DNA from: Lewinella sp. IMCC34183
GTDB taxonomy: Bacteria > Bacteroidota > Bacteroidia > Chitinophagales > Saprospiraceae
DNA length: 64,000 nt
Reading direction: 5' to 3'
Assembly (NCBI RefSeq): GCF_003390915.1
Contig: NZ_QMEM01000005.1
Location: 372,001 to 436,000, forward strand
The notes beneath the pieces are model-generated. The model did not search any database. It was not told where the DNA came from and was given only the letters and a program-made list of their open reading frames with translations. A program made the position numbers and the translations under genes. Positions 24,936 through 33,201 of the stretch are shown here, one piece after another (within the stretch, counting starts at the first letter, position 1; each line of letters opens with the position of its first letter).

Positions 24936-25784
24936 TCACCGATACTCGAAGCGGGTCTGCAAAACGGGATTGATGGGTCGGAACCCGATCTTCTGGTAGA
25001 TGCTGTTGGACACCGGATTGCTCAGGTCGGTGAACAGCGAGCAAAAGCTATACTCCTCCAAAAGCAAATCACTCAACCTGGCGACGCAGCTGGTCGCGTA
25101 ACCTTTCCCGCGGTGTGCTTCCGGGGTGTATACGGGCCCAATGGTGATTCCATTGCGCGTGGGCCGCACCCACCCGGCCAGGGAGACCGGCGCTTCCCTT
25201 TCCCACACGTATAGTGCGCCCTCCAAGAGCTTCCTGTCGGTCAGCTGGGCAGCCTCGACTGCTGATATGGGTTCCACCGCCTCTGCGTGAAACTGTAGCA
25301 TCCACTCCCTCAGCAGTTCACGATCTGAATCTTCCGCCCGCCGAAAGCGCCCTGGAGCTACCGGGACGGCGGTTACCGTGTCCAGCCGGTAGACCATCTC
25401 GCGCACTTCCACGATCGGTTGGGCACCTGCCTGCCTCGCCCACGCTTCGCTGAAGCGGGCAACGGTTTCCTTCGGCCCGATAACCCCCGGAATCCGGATA
25501 CCCTCCGCGACCAGGTACGTACAGAGCTGGCGTACGAATGTGGTAGCAGCTCCCGGCCTCGCGTACAGGATGATGTTGCGCGGGGGGGTCCGTAGCGCGG
25601 CACCGATACATGCCTCCCCTGCGTGTACGGAGACCAGCAGGGGCGGTGCTTCCCCATAGTAGGTCCTATCGCCGGCTAGCGTAGTTGCCAGTCCGAGGAT
25701 CAGGTTGTTCTCGGCTTCCCGCTCCTCCAGCATGCTGCGGGTCGCCGCTAAAAAGGACCGGGCGGTAGGGTGTGCTTTCATCAT
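24936..25784 (-). CDS. GNAT-family N-acetyltransferase
   Basis: 282 residues from the ATG giving MMKAHPTARSF; a TTG four codons earlier is the alternative. The C-terminal half carries the acetyl-CoA loop GPVYTPEAHRGKGYATS (V/I-x-P-x-x-R-x-x-G-x-A/G) and the terminal NSIYQKIGFRPINPV strand typical of GNAT enzymes. The N-terminal half (about 1-130) is a second, degenerate GNAT-like domain, as in the two-domain FeeM/ZnuA-neighbour type acetyltransferases. Substrate unknown. It sits 20 bp downstream of the SDR gene stop at 25805, so they may share a transcript. Confidence 0.82.
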   Translation of the reverse strand: MMKAHPTARSFLAATRSMLEEREAENNLILGLATTLAGDRTYYGEAPPLLVSVHAGEACIGAALRTPPRNIILYARPGAATTFVRQLCTYLVAEGIRIPGVIGPKETVARFSEAWARQAGAQPIVEVREMVYRLDTVTAVPVAPGRFRRAEDSDRELLREWMLQFHAEAVEPISAVEAAQLTDRKLLEGALYVWEREAPVSLAGWVRPTRNGITIGPVYTPEAHRGKGYATSCVARLSDLLLEEYSFCSLFTDLSNPVSNSIYQKIGFRPINPVLQTRFEYR

Positions 25785-25804
25785 AGCCTTCGACAATTTA
25801 TCTC

Positions 25805-26545
25805 TCAGCCGGCCTCCGGAAAACGCACACCGGTTACCTGTTCACATTGGTTGATCAGTTCATTCTGCTTACCGGGGTCGCGGGCGATATCCTGCAGTTG
25901 CCCGTCGCCCTTATGGTAGAGGTAACGCCCCGAAGTACGTGCTTCGGCCGAGGCGCCTTCCGCCAGCCATACCTGCGTGGCGTACCCCTGTTCGAGGTCG
26001 TCGGGGGCCCCCTTCCCGCCCATCTTGGTCGGCACCCAGCCCGGATCGATGGCGTTGGACCGGACCGCCGGCCACCGCCGGTCAACGGCCAGTGCGAAGG
26101 TAGCGATGAGCAACTTGGAGTCGGCGTAGGTCATATCGGGAGCGGCGGCGCCCAGTTCACCGGCTTTCCACTTCCCCCAGGTGTGGTCGTTGGAGCTGAG
26201 ATAGATCAACTGCTCCGGTGGCTCCATCAGGCAGGTCAGCAGGTAGGGTGCCAGTACGTTGACGTCCGCAATAGTGCGGCCGTCGGTGCGGTAGACCGCC
26301 GCATTATGCATGACGGTAGCAAAGGGGCCGACCGCGTTGGCGTCCCGGGCCAGTTGACGAACGGCTTCCAGGTCGGACAAGTCGGCCACCAGAACGCCGG
26401 CCGCACCGGGCAGAGCTGCGCGCGCATCCGCGGCGCGGCGGTCGTTGCGGGCGTGAAGGTATACGTAGTGCCCGTCCAGGATCAGGGTCCGGGCGGCCAT
26501 TTGACCCAGTCCGTCGGTGGAGCCGGTGATGAAGATGCTTGACAT
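25805..26545 (-). CDS. Short-chain dehydrogenase/reductase
   Basis: 246 residues starting MSSIFITGSTDGLGQMA: the TGxxxGxG cofactor motif is at 7-14. The NNAG motif reads HNAA (80-83), Ser117-Ser118 and the Y140-x-x-x-K144 pair (YADSK) form the catalytic set. Similar to retinol-dehydrogenase/WW-oxidoreductase-like SDRs. Part of a minus-strand run with the NAD(P)-binding gene upstream (78 bp) and GNAT downstream. Confidence 0.85.
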   Translation of the reverse strand: MSSIFITGSTDGLGQMAARTLILDGHYVYLHARNDRRAADARAALPGAAGVLVADLSDLEAVRQLARDANAVGPFATVMHNAAVYRTDGRTIADVNVLAPYLLTCLMEPPEQLIYLSSNDHTWGKWKAGELGAAAPDMTYADSKLLIATFALAVDRRWPAVRSNAIDPGWVPTKMGGKGAPDDLEQGYATQVWLAEGASAEARTSGRYLYHKGDGQLQDIARDPGKQNELINQCEQVTGVRFPEAG

Positions 26546-26623
26546 AGTGGCGGGTTGAGTACAGCAGCAGGCAGTAGGGACGGTGTGCATCCACTGCCCA
26601 GTACCAAGTGGGGTGGTTCGTTG

Positions 26624-27274
26624 CTAGAGCGCGGCCAGGGCCTCCGCGATCGGCGTATCCCCCCGGTTGAAGGAAATGACCTTGCCTACGGTCGCCTTCG
26701 TGCGCAGTACCTCCACGATCGTACGGGCTACGTCGGCGCGGGGGACGCTCTTGCCGTCGTCGGGCGACTGGGTGTTGATCCTGCCGGTACCGTCCTCGTC
26801 CTTCAGCGCCCCGGGACGCAGGATGGTGTATTCGAGCCCGCTGTCCTGCAACATCCGGTCGGCGTAGTGCTTAGCGACGTAGTAGGGCTTCATGTCGGGG
26901 TTGGTCCATTTGCTGCGGTCGCCGGCGTGGAGGGCGCTGACGATGACGAAGCGCCGTACGCCCGCTTGTTGGGCGGCCTCCATGGCCTTTACGGCTCCGT
27001 CGAGATCGATCGTGAGGGTCTTGTCGGGGCCGGTACTACCGCCCGATCCCGCGGAAAATACGATGGCGTCTACCCCGCCCATCTGGTCTGCCAGGACATC
27101 TACGCCGTCTTCCAGGCTGGCCAGGCGTGCCTCGACGCCCTTGTCCGCGAAGAGCGATCGCTGCTCCGCCTTCCGGATCAGGGCCAGGGGCGTGAAATCG
27201 GACGAATCCGCCAGTTGGTCGGTGAGCAGCTGCCCTACCTGTCCGTGGGCGCCGATGATGAGTACGTTCTGCAT
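26624..27274 (-). CDS. NAD(P)-binding atypical SDR, YwnB/flavin-reductase-like
   Basis: 216 residues beginning MQNVLIIGAHGQVGQLLTDQ, the GxxGxxG dinucleotide motif at 8-14. It continues with GVDAIVFSAGSGG, RRFVIVSALHAGDR and YYVAKHYADRMLQDSGLEYTILRPG, diagnostic of the BVR-B/YwnB atypical SDR group that binds NAD(P) and reduces flavins or quinones, or acts as a sensor. It lies 64 bp from the DHFR-like gene on the same strand. Confidence 0.85.
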   Translation of the reverse strand: MQNVLIIGAHGQVGQLLTDQLADSSDFTPLALIRKAEQRSLFADKGVEARLASLEDGVDVLADQMGGVDAIVFSAGSGGSTGPDKTLTIDLDGAVKAMEAAQQAGVRRFVIVSALHAGDRSKWTNPDMKPYYVAKHYADRMLQDSGLEYTILRPGALKDEDGTGRINTQSPDDGKSVPRADVARTIVEVLRTKATVGKVISFNRGDTPIAEALAAL

Positions 27275-27338
27275 GATATATGTAGGTTGGGTATATCCCG
27301 CTAATGGATTTGACCCTCCCAAGGTTGGGTTGTTTCCC

Positions 27339-27932
27339 TTAACTGACGGGCAGGCTGGCTGTCTTGTGCACCGCGTAGTGCTGGCGGATGAGGCCCGACT
27401 CGTAAAAGCGGGCCTGCAGCAGCTCCAGGTTGAGCGGCGGCTCGTCTTTCGGAAAGACCAGCCGTCCATCGCCCAGGGCCACGGGCACGACCACGAACCA
27501 CAGCTCGTCTACCAGACCCGCCCGCAACAAATCGTGGGTCAGGCTGAGGCTGCCCCAGATCACGATGTCGCCGCCCGGCTGCTCCTTGAGCCGGCGAACC
27601 GACTCCACCCCCTCCCCGGGCATCACCTGTACTTCCTTACCCTTGGGCCACGGGGCCACGGTGAGGGAGTTGGAAACGACCATCTTGGGGGTCTGATTCA
27701 TGAATTCCGACAACGGCTCCTTTTTCGAGTCGGGGGTCGGCCAGAATTTAACGAACAGCCGGTAGGTTTCGGCCCCCAGCAGGATGGTATCCACGGGTTC
27801 AAGCAACTTCACCTGCTCGACGGCTTCGGGACTGTCCGGGGCCACCACGTCGGCAAAAAAATCAGTGGAGCCATACTTATCCGTTGCGTATCCATCGGCG
27901 GATACGTAACCTTCGTAAATCAATTTTCTCAT
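27339..27932 (-). CDS. RibD C-terminal/dihydrofolate-reductase-like protein
   Basis: 197 residues. MRKLIYEGYVSADGYATDK matches the start of the RibD_C/DHFR-like family found widely in Bacteroidota and Actinobacteria (YwjB/YyaP-like). VDTILLGAETYRLFVKFWP supplies the NADPH-binding strand-helix, and DIVIWGSLSLTHDLLRAGLVDELW the later one. The true substrate of this group is generally unknown. The run of small reductases (DHFR-like, YwnB-like, SDR) suggests a detoxification cassette by position only. Confidence 0.82.
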   Translation of the reverse strand: MRKLIYEGYVSADGYATDKYGSTDFFADVVAPDSPEAVEQVKLLEPVDTILLGAETYRLFVKFWPTPDSKKEPLSEFMNQTPKMVVSNSLTVAPWPKGKEVQVMPGEGVESVRRLKEQPGGDIVIWGSLSLTHDLLRAGLVDELWFVVVPVALGDGRLVFPKDEPPLNLELLQARFYESGLIRQHYAVHKTASLPVS

Positions 27933-28116
27933 AAGCCGGATGATTGTCGGCCGTCCCGCTACGGGAGCGCCAAAACTTCTAACATGACACCAGATAACCA
28001 AACTTAGTTCCCAAGGTTGAATTTTGCGAATCCGCGCTCCGTTTTAGTGGCTATTTGGTTACGAGCGGCACGTCGCCGGGGATAAAAATCGGGCACTCCA
28101 CGGCACCCAATTTGCC

Positions 28117-28980
28117 CTACCGGTACACCGAGGCAACCTGCCGGTACAGTTCGGCGTAGGCGGCGGGTGCCTGTTCGGCCAGGTCGTCCCAGCGGCACTC
28201 CAGCATCAGGTTGCCGGTGTAGCCCTCTTCCTTCAGCGCCCGCAAGTAGGGGGTGAAGTCGTCGCCGCGTACGCCCGGTGCCGTACGGTCCTTGCGCTCT
28301 GCGATCTCGGAGTAGACGGCGTACTCCCCTACCCCGCGAATGTCGGAGGCCGGCTGCTTGTCCTTCAGCATATGGTAAATATCCACGCAAAGGCGCAGGT
28401 TGGGGTGATCCACCGCCCGCACCACCGCCAGGGCTTCCGGCACGCTGGTGATGAAGTTGCACTCGGTACTGTTGAGATTTTCCAGGACCAGCGTGATGCC
28501 GTACCGACCGGCGACCTCCGCTACCCGCCCCGCGAGGTGGATGAACTGGGCCGTGGCGCGGACGCGCGAGAACCCGTCGGGCAGGGAACGGGAGCCGCAG
28601 CTTCCCCAGGTGATTACGGTGAGGTCCAGCGCCTGCGCCCTGCGGAGCACGGTATCGACGTAGCCCAGTATCGCCTCCTCATCCACGTTGGGGCCGACCA
28701 CCTTCAGCTCTCCCGGAATAAACAGGTTGGACCCGTAGAGTGGAATAGCCATATCCTGGCTTTTCCGTTGGTATTCCGCGAACTCGGCTTCCGACACCCG
28801 GCGCGGCGACAGGATCCGTTGGGTACTTTCGAGTACGTAGCTGAAGCCCGCCGCGGCGAGCAATTCCGCGTTCTCCAGGTCAGTCACCACCCCGATGGCG
28901 GGCAGCTTGCTTTCCTGGCCGGACAGGGTGAGGAGCGGAGCGGCAAATAAGAGCGGAAATAACAGGCAGGTCAGACGCAT
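28117..28980 (-). CDS. Exported sugar isomerase/epimerase-like TIM barrel
   Basis: 287 residues. A signal peptide (MRLTCLLFPLLFAAPLLTLSG) precedes an AP-endonuclease-2/xylose-isomerase-like TIM barrel. Visible are ITWGSCGSRSLPDGFSR, then ITLVLENLNSTECNFITSV with the metal-binding Glu, LRLCVDIYHMLKDKQP with the metal Asp and His, and GYTGNLMLECRWDDL with the last metal Glu. Most relatives are cytosolic; export is unusual. It lies 50 bp downstream of an exported Gfo/Idh gene, a pairing seen in extracytoplasmic keto-sugar pathways. The TACATT box 12 nt before the ATG supports the start. Confidence 0.82.
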   Translation of the reverse strand: MRLTCLLFPLLFAAPLLTLSGQESKLPAIGVVTDLENAELLAAAGFSYVLESTQRILSPRRVSEAEFAEYQRKSQDMAIPLYGSNLFIPGELKVVGPNVDEEAILGYVDTVLRRAQALDLTVITWGSCGSRSLPDGFSRVRATAQFIHLAGRVAEVAGRYGITLVLENLNSTECNFITSVPEALAVVRAVDHPNLRLCVDIYHMLKDKQPASDIRGVGEYAVYSEIAERKDRTAPGVRGDDFTPYLRALKEEGYTGNLMLECRWDDLAEQAPAAYAELYRQVASVYR

Positions 28981-28986
28981 GCCCTT

Positions 28987-28992
28987 AATGTA
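28987..28992 (-). promoter_or_regulatory. TACATT promoter box 12 nt before start
   Basis: Minus strand TACATT, AAGGGC, ATG (28980). It shares the 12-nt spacing of the leaderless-type group. Only six of the consensus bases fit, so this is the weakest member. Confidence 0.4.
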
Positions 28993-29030
28993 CTGCATTT
29001 CGGACGTTCCCCGCACCTGCGGCCGCGTCC

Positions 29031-30125
29031 CTACTTCAGTTCTACGGTCCGGCCGCTCTTGGCGCTGCGCACGGCCGCGTCCAGGATTTCCACCACGGTG
29101 ACGTTGTTGGCGAGGGCGGAGAGGTCGGTGGGCGCCACCTCAATGTCGCCCCGGACGACCGCGGCCAGAAAAGCGAAGGGATTATCGTAGGGCGCGGGCC
29201 GGTCCTCCAGGGTGGCGGACCGCTCATCGTAGCCGTCGTAGCCCTCGGCCATCCGTACCCGTAGGTCGTGTCCGTTGTCGGCGTAAACGGCACCGGTCAG
29301 GCCGTAGATCTCCAGGTCCTTGCGCCCGATCGGCCAGTTCCAGGAGGCCTGCAGGATCGCCACCGTTTCGGGGTAGGTCAGAATGATGATAGCCTCATCG
29401 TCGACGCGCGGGTTATTCTCCGGCTGTTGTTGCTGGGTGACGGCGGTGACGGAAACGGGCCGGCGTCCGTCCATCAGCCAGGTCATCAGGTTGGCGCCGT
29501 AGCAACCGAAGTCGATGATGGCCCCGCCGCCGTTGAGTTCCGGATCGGTGAGCCACTCCAGGAACTCCGGATCGACCCCGATCTTTTTCGGGCCGCGGTG
29601 GCCGTCGCGTACCACCACCTTACGGATATCGCCGATGAGGCTATCCTCCTTGACCAGGGCGTAAGCGCGGTGGTTGGTGGGGTACCAGGTGGTTTCGTAG
29701 TTGGTGAGCAGGTGGATGTTGTGCTCCTCCGCCAGGGCCCGCATCCGCTCGGCGTGCTGCAGACTGACCGCCAAAGGTTTCTCGACCATGACGTGGATGC
29801 CGCGCGGCGCGCAGTACTCCACGATCTCCAGGTGAGCATAGATAGACCCGAAGGCCGTCACCGCCGCGGGTTCCCGGGCGGCAATCATCGCTTCCAGGGT
29901 CGGGTACACCAGTGCCGGATCGAAACCGTACTGCTCCCGGTAGCGGTCTACAAGGGTATCGTTATCCTCGACGATGCCCACGATCTTGATGTCGCCCCGC
30001 CCCTCGCTGTTGAAGATGCCGTGCACGTGCGAATGGGTCAGGCCCACCACGCCGACGCGGAGGGGGTCGTCCTGGCCGTAAAGAAGGGACATCGGCAGTA
30101 ATAGCATGAGTAGTAAAGTGCGCAT
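29031..30125 (-). CDS. Exported Gfo/Idh/MocA oxidoreductase
   Basis: 364 residues. A Sec-type signal (MRTLLLMLLLPMSLLYG), not twin-arginine, is followed directly by the NAD(P)-binding Rossmann fold (PLRVGVVGLTHSHVHGIF). The Lys of the EKP motif is in HVMVEKPLAVSL. A C-terminal alpha/beta domain holds the substrate residues (GGGAIIDFGCYGANLMTWLM). Family members oxidise or reduce sugars using tightly bound NAD. A cofactor enzyme sent through Sec would have to acquire NAD outside the cytoplasm, which is odd. Likely co-transcribed with the TIM-barrel gene downstream; a TACCTTAC box at 30147-30154 may drive it. Confidence 0.85.
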   Translation of the reverse strand: MRTLLLMLLLPMSLLYGQDDPLRVGVVGLTHSHVHGIFNSEGRGDIKIVGIVEDNDTLVDRYREQYGFDPALVYPTLEAMIAAREPAAVTAFGSIYAHLEIVEYCAPRGIHVMVEKPLAVSLQHAERMRALAEEHNIHLLTNYETTWYPTNHRAYALVKEDSLIGDIRKVVVRDGHRGPKKIGVDPEFLEWLTDPELNGGGAIIDFGCYGANLMTWLMDGRRPVSVTAVTQQQQPENNPRVDDEAIIILTYPETVAILQASWNWPIGRKDLEIYGLTGAVYADNGHDLRVRMAEGYDGYDERSATLEDRPAPYDNPFAFLAAVVRGDIEVAPTDLSALANNVTVVEILDAAVRSAKSGRTVELK

Positions 30126-30372
30126 GATCGGAAAGCTTGGGTCAGGGTAAGGTAGTCCATCCGGCGGGTACGCGGGTGCGGGGAAAATCCGGCAGCCGAA
30201 AGCAGGCGTGGGGGGTACCGAACTGCCCGACACTACGGATAGGGGACGGGCCTATGACCGGATAAAAGAAGATCATGGTTAAATTGCCCCACCTTCCACT
30301 CCGGAACGGCAGTAGACGCGGTGCAGCGCTTTGTCCTGCGGCGCTTCCTTGCCGATCAAAACGTCCCCGCCC

Positions 30373-31407
30373 GTGCGCCTGCTCCTCCTGCTCTTTGTCC
30401 TGTCCGCTACCCTGACCGCCCAGTCCGGCGGGCGCGTGATCGTCGATTCCCTTTCCTCGAATGCCCTGGCGAACGACTTCGGCGAAAAGACCACGCGGGC
30501 GCTGTCCGTATACCTGCCGCCCGACTACGATGCCGATCCGTCCGTCCGCTATCCCGTGGTCTACTACCTCCACGGATTTCTCAACGATCACACCCTGACG
30601 CCCGGCATGGTGGACGTGCTCGACTACGCCATCGCCGCGCAGAAGATCCCTCCCTTCATTCTCGTCGTGGCCGACAACCGCACCCAGATCGACGGTAGCT
30701 TCTACAGCAATTCCGCCTTCGGCAGCTGGGAGGATTTTCTGGCCTACGACCTGGTCGGGTACATGGACGAGACCTACCGTACCCTGCCCGCCCGCGAAAG
30801 CCGGGGCATCACCGGCCACAGCATGGGCGGCTACGGCGCGCTGAAGCTCGCCATGCGCCACCCGGAAATATTCAGTAGCGTCTACGCCCTCTCCCCCGGC
30901 GCCCTAGCGATCGTGGGCGAATACGGCCCCAACAGCAACACCTTCCGGGAGCTGGCCGCTATCGAGGACATGGACGGGATGATGAAGTCTTACTTTCCGA
31001 AGGTGATGGTGGCCTTCGGCCGGGCCTGGTCGCCCAACCCCGATAATCCGCCCTTCTACGTCGATCTGCCCTTTGAGTACGTGCGGGACAGCCTCGTCAC
31101 TCACCCCGAGGTGCTGGCGCGCTGGCAGGAAGAGCTGCCCGTCCACATGATCGAGGGCCATCTTGATGCCCTGCACGCCCTCACCGCGATCAAGTTTGAC
31201 TGGGGCCGCAACGCCGGCACGCGCTTTACCCGGCAGTGCGAGATGTTCAGCCAGCGGCTGGAGAACGCCGGCGTCACCCACTACGCCGAGGAATACATCG
31301 GCACCCACACCAGCGACATTTTCACCCGGCACGGGCGGGTAGCTACCGATATGCTGCCCTTTTTTGCCGATTACCTGTCGTTCGAACCGACCGGTACCGG
31401 GAAGTAA
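30373..31407 (+). CDS. Exported esterase D/feruloyl-esterase-like hydrolase
   Basis: 344 residues from a GTG start giving MRLLLLLFVLSATLTAQ, a clean signal peptide; a TTG 14 codons upstream would bury it. Alpha/beta-hydrolase of the esterase-D (PF00756) family: RYPVVYYLHGFLNDH with the oxyanion region, nucleophile Ser150 in GHSMGGYGAL, Asp region in LPVHMIEGHLDAL, His312 in GTHTSDIFTRHG. Relatives remove acetyl or feruloyl groups from plant polysaccharides or hydrolyse S-formylglutathione; export favours the polysaccharide role. Confidence 0.82.
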   Translation: MRLLLLLFVLSATLTAQSGGRVIVDSLSSNALANDFGEKTTRALSVYLPPDYDADPSVRYPVVYYLHGFLNDHTLTPGMVDVLDYAIAAQKIPPFILVVADNRTQIDGSFYSNSAFGSWEDFLAYDLVGYMDETYRTLPARESRGITGHSMGGYGALKLAMRHPEIFSSVYALSPGALAIVGEYGPNSNTFRELAAIEDMDGMMKSYFPKVMVAFGRAWSPNPDNPPFYVDLPFEYVRDSLVTHPEVLARWQEELPVHMIEGHLDALHALTAIKFDWGRNAGTRFTRQCEMFSQRLENAGVTHYAEEYIGTHTSDIFTRHGRVATDMLPFFADYLSFEPTGTGK

Positions 31408-31462
31408 GGCGACACCCCGGAAACCTCCAACGCCGACCGGCTGTACTAGTGGAAAGAACCCA

Positions 31463-31483
31463 CGAAGCTGCCCGGCAGCTTCG
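31463..31483. promoter_or_regulatory. 21-bp perfect palindrome before the SDR gene
   Basis: CGAAGCTGCC and GGCAGCTTCG flank one central C, 17 nt upstream of the ATG at 31501. Arms of ten exact bases with a one-base centre fit a protein-dimer operator better than an RNA hairpin, which needs a longer loop. No regulator gene is adjacent. Confidence 0.5.
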
Positions 31484-31500
31484 CTAACCTGCTTCCCCTT

Positions 31501-32295
31501 ATGGACCTGAAACTCACCGACAAAACCGCCCTCGTTACCGGTTCCACCGCCGGCATCGGCCACGCCATCGCCCGTCTGCTCGCCCGGGAGGGAGCCGAGG
31601 TGATCATCAACGGCCGTAACGCCACCGACGTAGAGCAGGTGGCCGGCGAATTGCGCACCGAAACCGGCAACGAACGGGTACGGGGTATCGCGGCCGACTT
31701 TTCCAAGCCCGGGGACGTTGACCGCCTGCTGCGGGAGCAGCCCGACCTGGATATTCTGATCAATAACGTCGGCATCTTCGGCGAGGTCCCCTTCGCGGAG
31801 ATTACCGACGAGCAGTGGATGCAGGTATTTGACGTCAACGTGATGAGTGGGGTCCGCCTGGCCCGATATTACCTTCCCCGCATGCTGGACAGGAACAGCG
31901 GGCGCATCATTTTCATCTCCAGCGAGTCGGGTGAAAATATTCCCACGGAGATGATCCATTACGGCGTGAGCAAGACCGCCCAGCTGGCCCTTTCCCGGGG
32001 CCTGGCCCGCCTCACCAAGGGCAGTGACGTAACCGTCAACAGCGTACTGCCCGGCCCCACCATGAGCCGCGCTAACGAGCAGTCGCTGCGCGAGCAAGCC
32101 GAGGATAGCGGCAAATCACTGGAGGAGGTCAAGCAGAACTTCATCGACGAGAAGCGGCCCACCTCCCTGATCCAACGCTGGGCCGAGCCCGAAGAAGTTG
32201 CCAACCTGGTAGCCTACGTGGCCAGTCCGCTTTCCTCCGCCACCAACGGTGCGGCCCTGCGGGTCGACGGCGGCGTGGTGAACTTCATCGTATAG
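31501..32295 (+). CDS. Short-chain dehydrogenase/reductase
   Basis: 264 residues, classical SDR. TGSTAGIG at 13-20 binds cofactor, INNVG (87-91) replaces NNAG, catalytic Ser140-141, Tyr154 and Lys158 (YGVSK), and the C-terminal GAALRVDGGVVN. Resembles the 3-oxoacyl-ACP-reductase/glucose-dehydrogenase group; substrate unknown. The palindrome upstream suggests dedicated control. Its last 11 bp overlap the end of the convergent VOC gene. Confidence 0.9.
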   Translation: MDLKLTDKTALVTGSTAGIGHAIARLLAREGAEVIINGRNATDVEQVAGELRTETGNERVRGIAADFSKPGDVDRLLREQPDLDILINNVGIFGEVPFAEITDEQWMQVFDVNVMSGVRLARYYLPRMLDRNSGRIIFISSESGENIPTEMIHYGVSKTAQLALSRGLARLTKGSDVTVNSVLPGPTMSRANEQSLREQAEDSGKSLEEVKQNFIDEKRPTSLIQRWAEPEEVANLVAYVASPLSSATNGAALRVDGGVVNFIV

Positions 32296-32650
32296 GGAAG
32301 AAGCAGCCCACGTGCCAGAGGATCCCGGAGGGATCGTGCAGAAAGAATTCCTCCCCCCACTTCTCGGTGCGCATCGGGGAAATACGTACCCCGGCGAAAC
32401 GTTCGGGCAATTTCAGCTCCAGCCACGCCTCACGGATCGCTGTAGGGTCGGCTACCTCGTAGAAAATCATTGAGTTTTCGATCCATTCCTTGACGAAGGC
32501 ATCCTGCAGGTAAAAGCCGAGCTCGTCCGCGATCCGGTAGTAGGTAAGGCCGGGCCCGATCTCATTACCAGTGAACCCTAGGGTACGGTAGAAGGCGCGG
32601 CTCTGCGCGTAGTCGCGGGCGCCGAGAAAGGGACGTAGGGAATGGGGCAT
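32285..32650 (-). CDS. VOC (glyoxalase/bleomycin-resistance fold) protein
   Basis: 121 residues from MPHSLRPFLGARDYAQSRAF. Beta-alpha-beta-beta-beta VOC pattern: SRAFYRTLGFTGNEIGPGLT, FYLQDAFVKEWIENSMIF, and the ending FFLHDPSGILWHVGCF, where H-D-P-x-G-x-x-W-x is the usual C-terminal metal or ligand strand. Resistance or dioxygenase activities occur in the family; function here is unknown. The thioesterase gene lies 13 bp upstream on the same strand. Confidence 0.82.
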   Translation of the reverse strand: MPHSLRPFLGARDYAQSRAFYRTLGFTGNEIGPGLTYYRIADELGFYLQDAFVKEWIENSMIFYEVADPTAIREAWLELKLPERFAGVRISPMRTEKWGEEFFLHDPSGILWHVGCFFPIR

Positions 32651-32663
32651 CGGGACGGTGGAT

Positions 32664-33095
32664 TCACCGGGCAACGCGTGGGATGAGGTTGGCGCTGCCT
32701 CGGACCAGTACGCGGCTTTCGTCGGTGTTCCAAACTTCGCCGGTCCCGAGGACGTGGCGGCGTCCCCGTTTGGTGAGGTGACTGCGGACGATCACGTCCT
32801 CCCCGGCCATCGCCGGGCCCAGGTAGTCGACCGAGAGATTGAGGCTTACGTAGAAGACCGGATCGGGCAAGGTGAAAAGGGTGGCCCCAATGATGTCGTC
32901 GATCATGGCCGCCGATACGCCGCCGTGGAGGGTCTGGCCGGGGTTGAGCATCTCTTCGCGTACGCGGATCCGGAAGGCCAGTGCGCCCTCCTCGACCGAC
33001 AGGATAACGGGCCGCAGCCAGCGCATGAAGGGCGAGGGGGATTCCGTGGCTTCCTGTCCGATCTGGGACCGGAGCCGGGCAATGGCATCGTGCAT
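32664..33095 (-). CDS. PaaI-type hotdog thioesterase
   Basis: 143 residues. The hotdog-fold motif NPGQTLHGGVSAAMIDDIIG (50-69) is the PaaI/YbgC signature H-G-G-x-x-x-x-x-x-D. The preceding ALAFRIRVREEML and the following VSLNLSVDYLGPAMAGEDV complete the sheet. The enzyme hydrolyses acyl-CoA thioesters in the cytoplasm. It is upstream of and probably co-transcribed with the VOC gene. A TACCTTAG-like box lies about 25 nt before the start. Confidence 0.88.
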   Translation of the reverse strand: MHDAIARLRSQIGQEATESPSPFMRWLRPVILSVEEGALAFRIRVREEMLNPGQTLHGGVSAAMIDDIIGATLFTLPDPVFYVSLNLSVDYLGPAMAGEDVIVRSHLTKRGRRHVLGTGEVWNTDESRVLVRGSANLIPRVAR

Positions 33096-33201
33096 GCTGC
33101 GTGCTTAGGGGTAAAACGGCTAAGGTAGGGCAAGGCAGCCGTACGCCCGGCGGAGCGTGAACACGTATCGGGATTGTCTTTTTGTGGCACCCGGATCGCG
33201 G

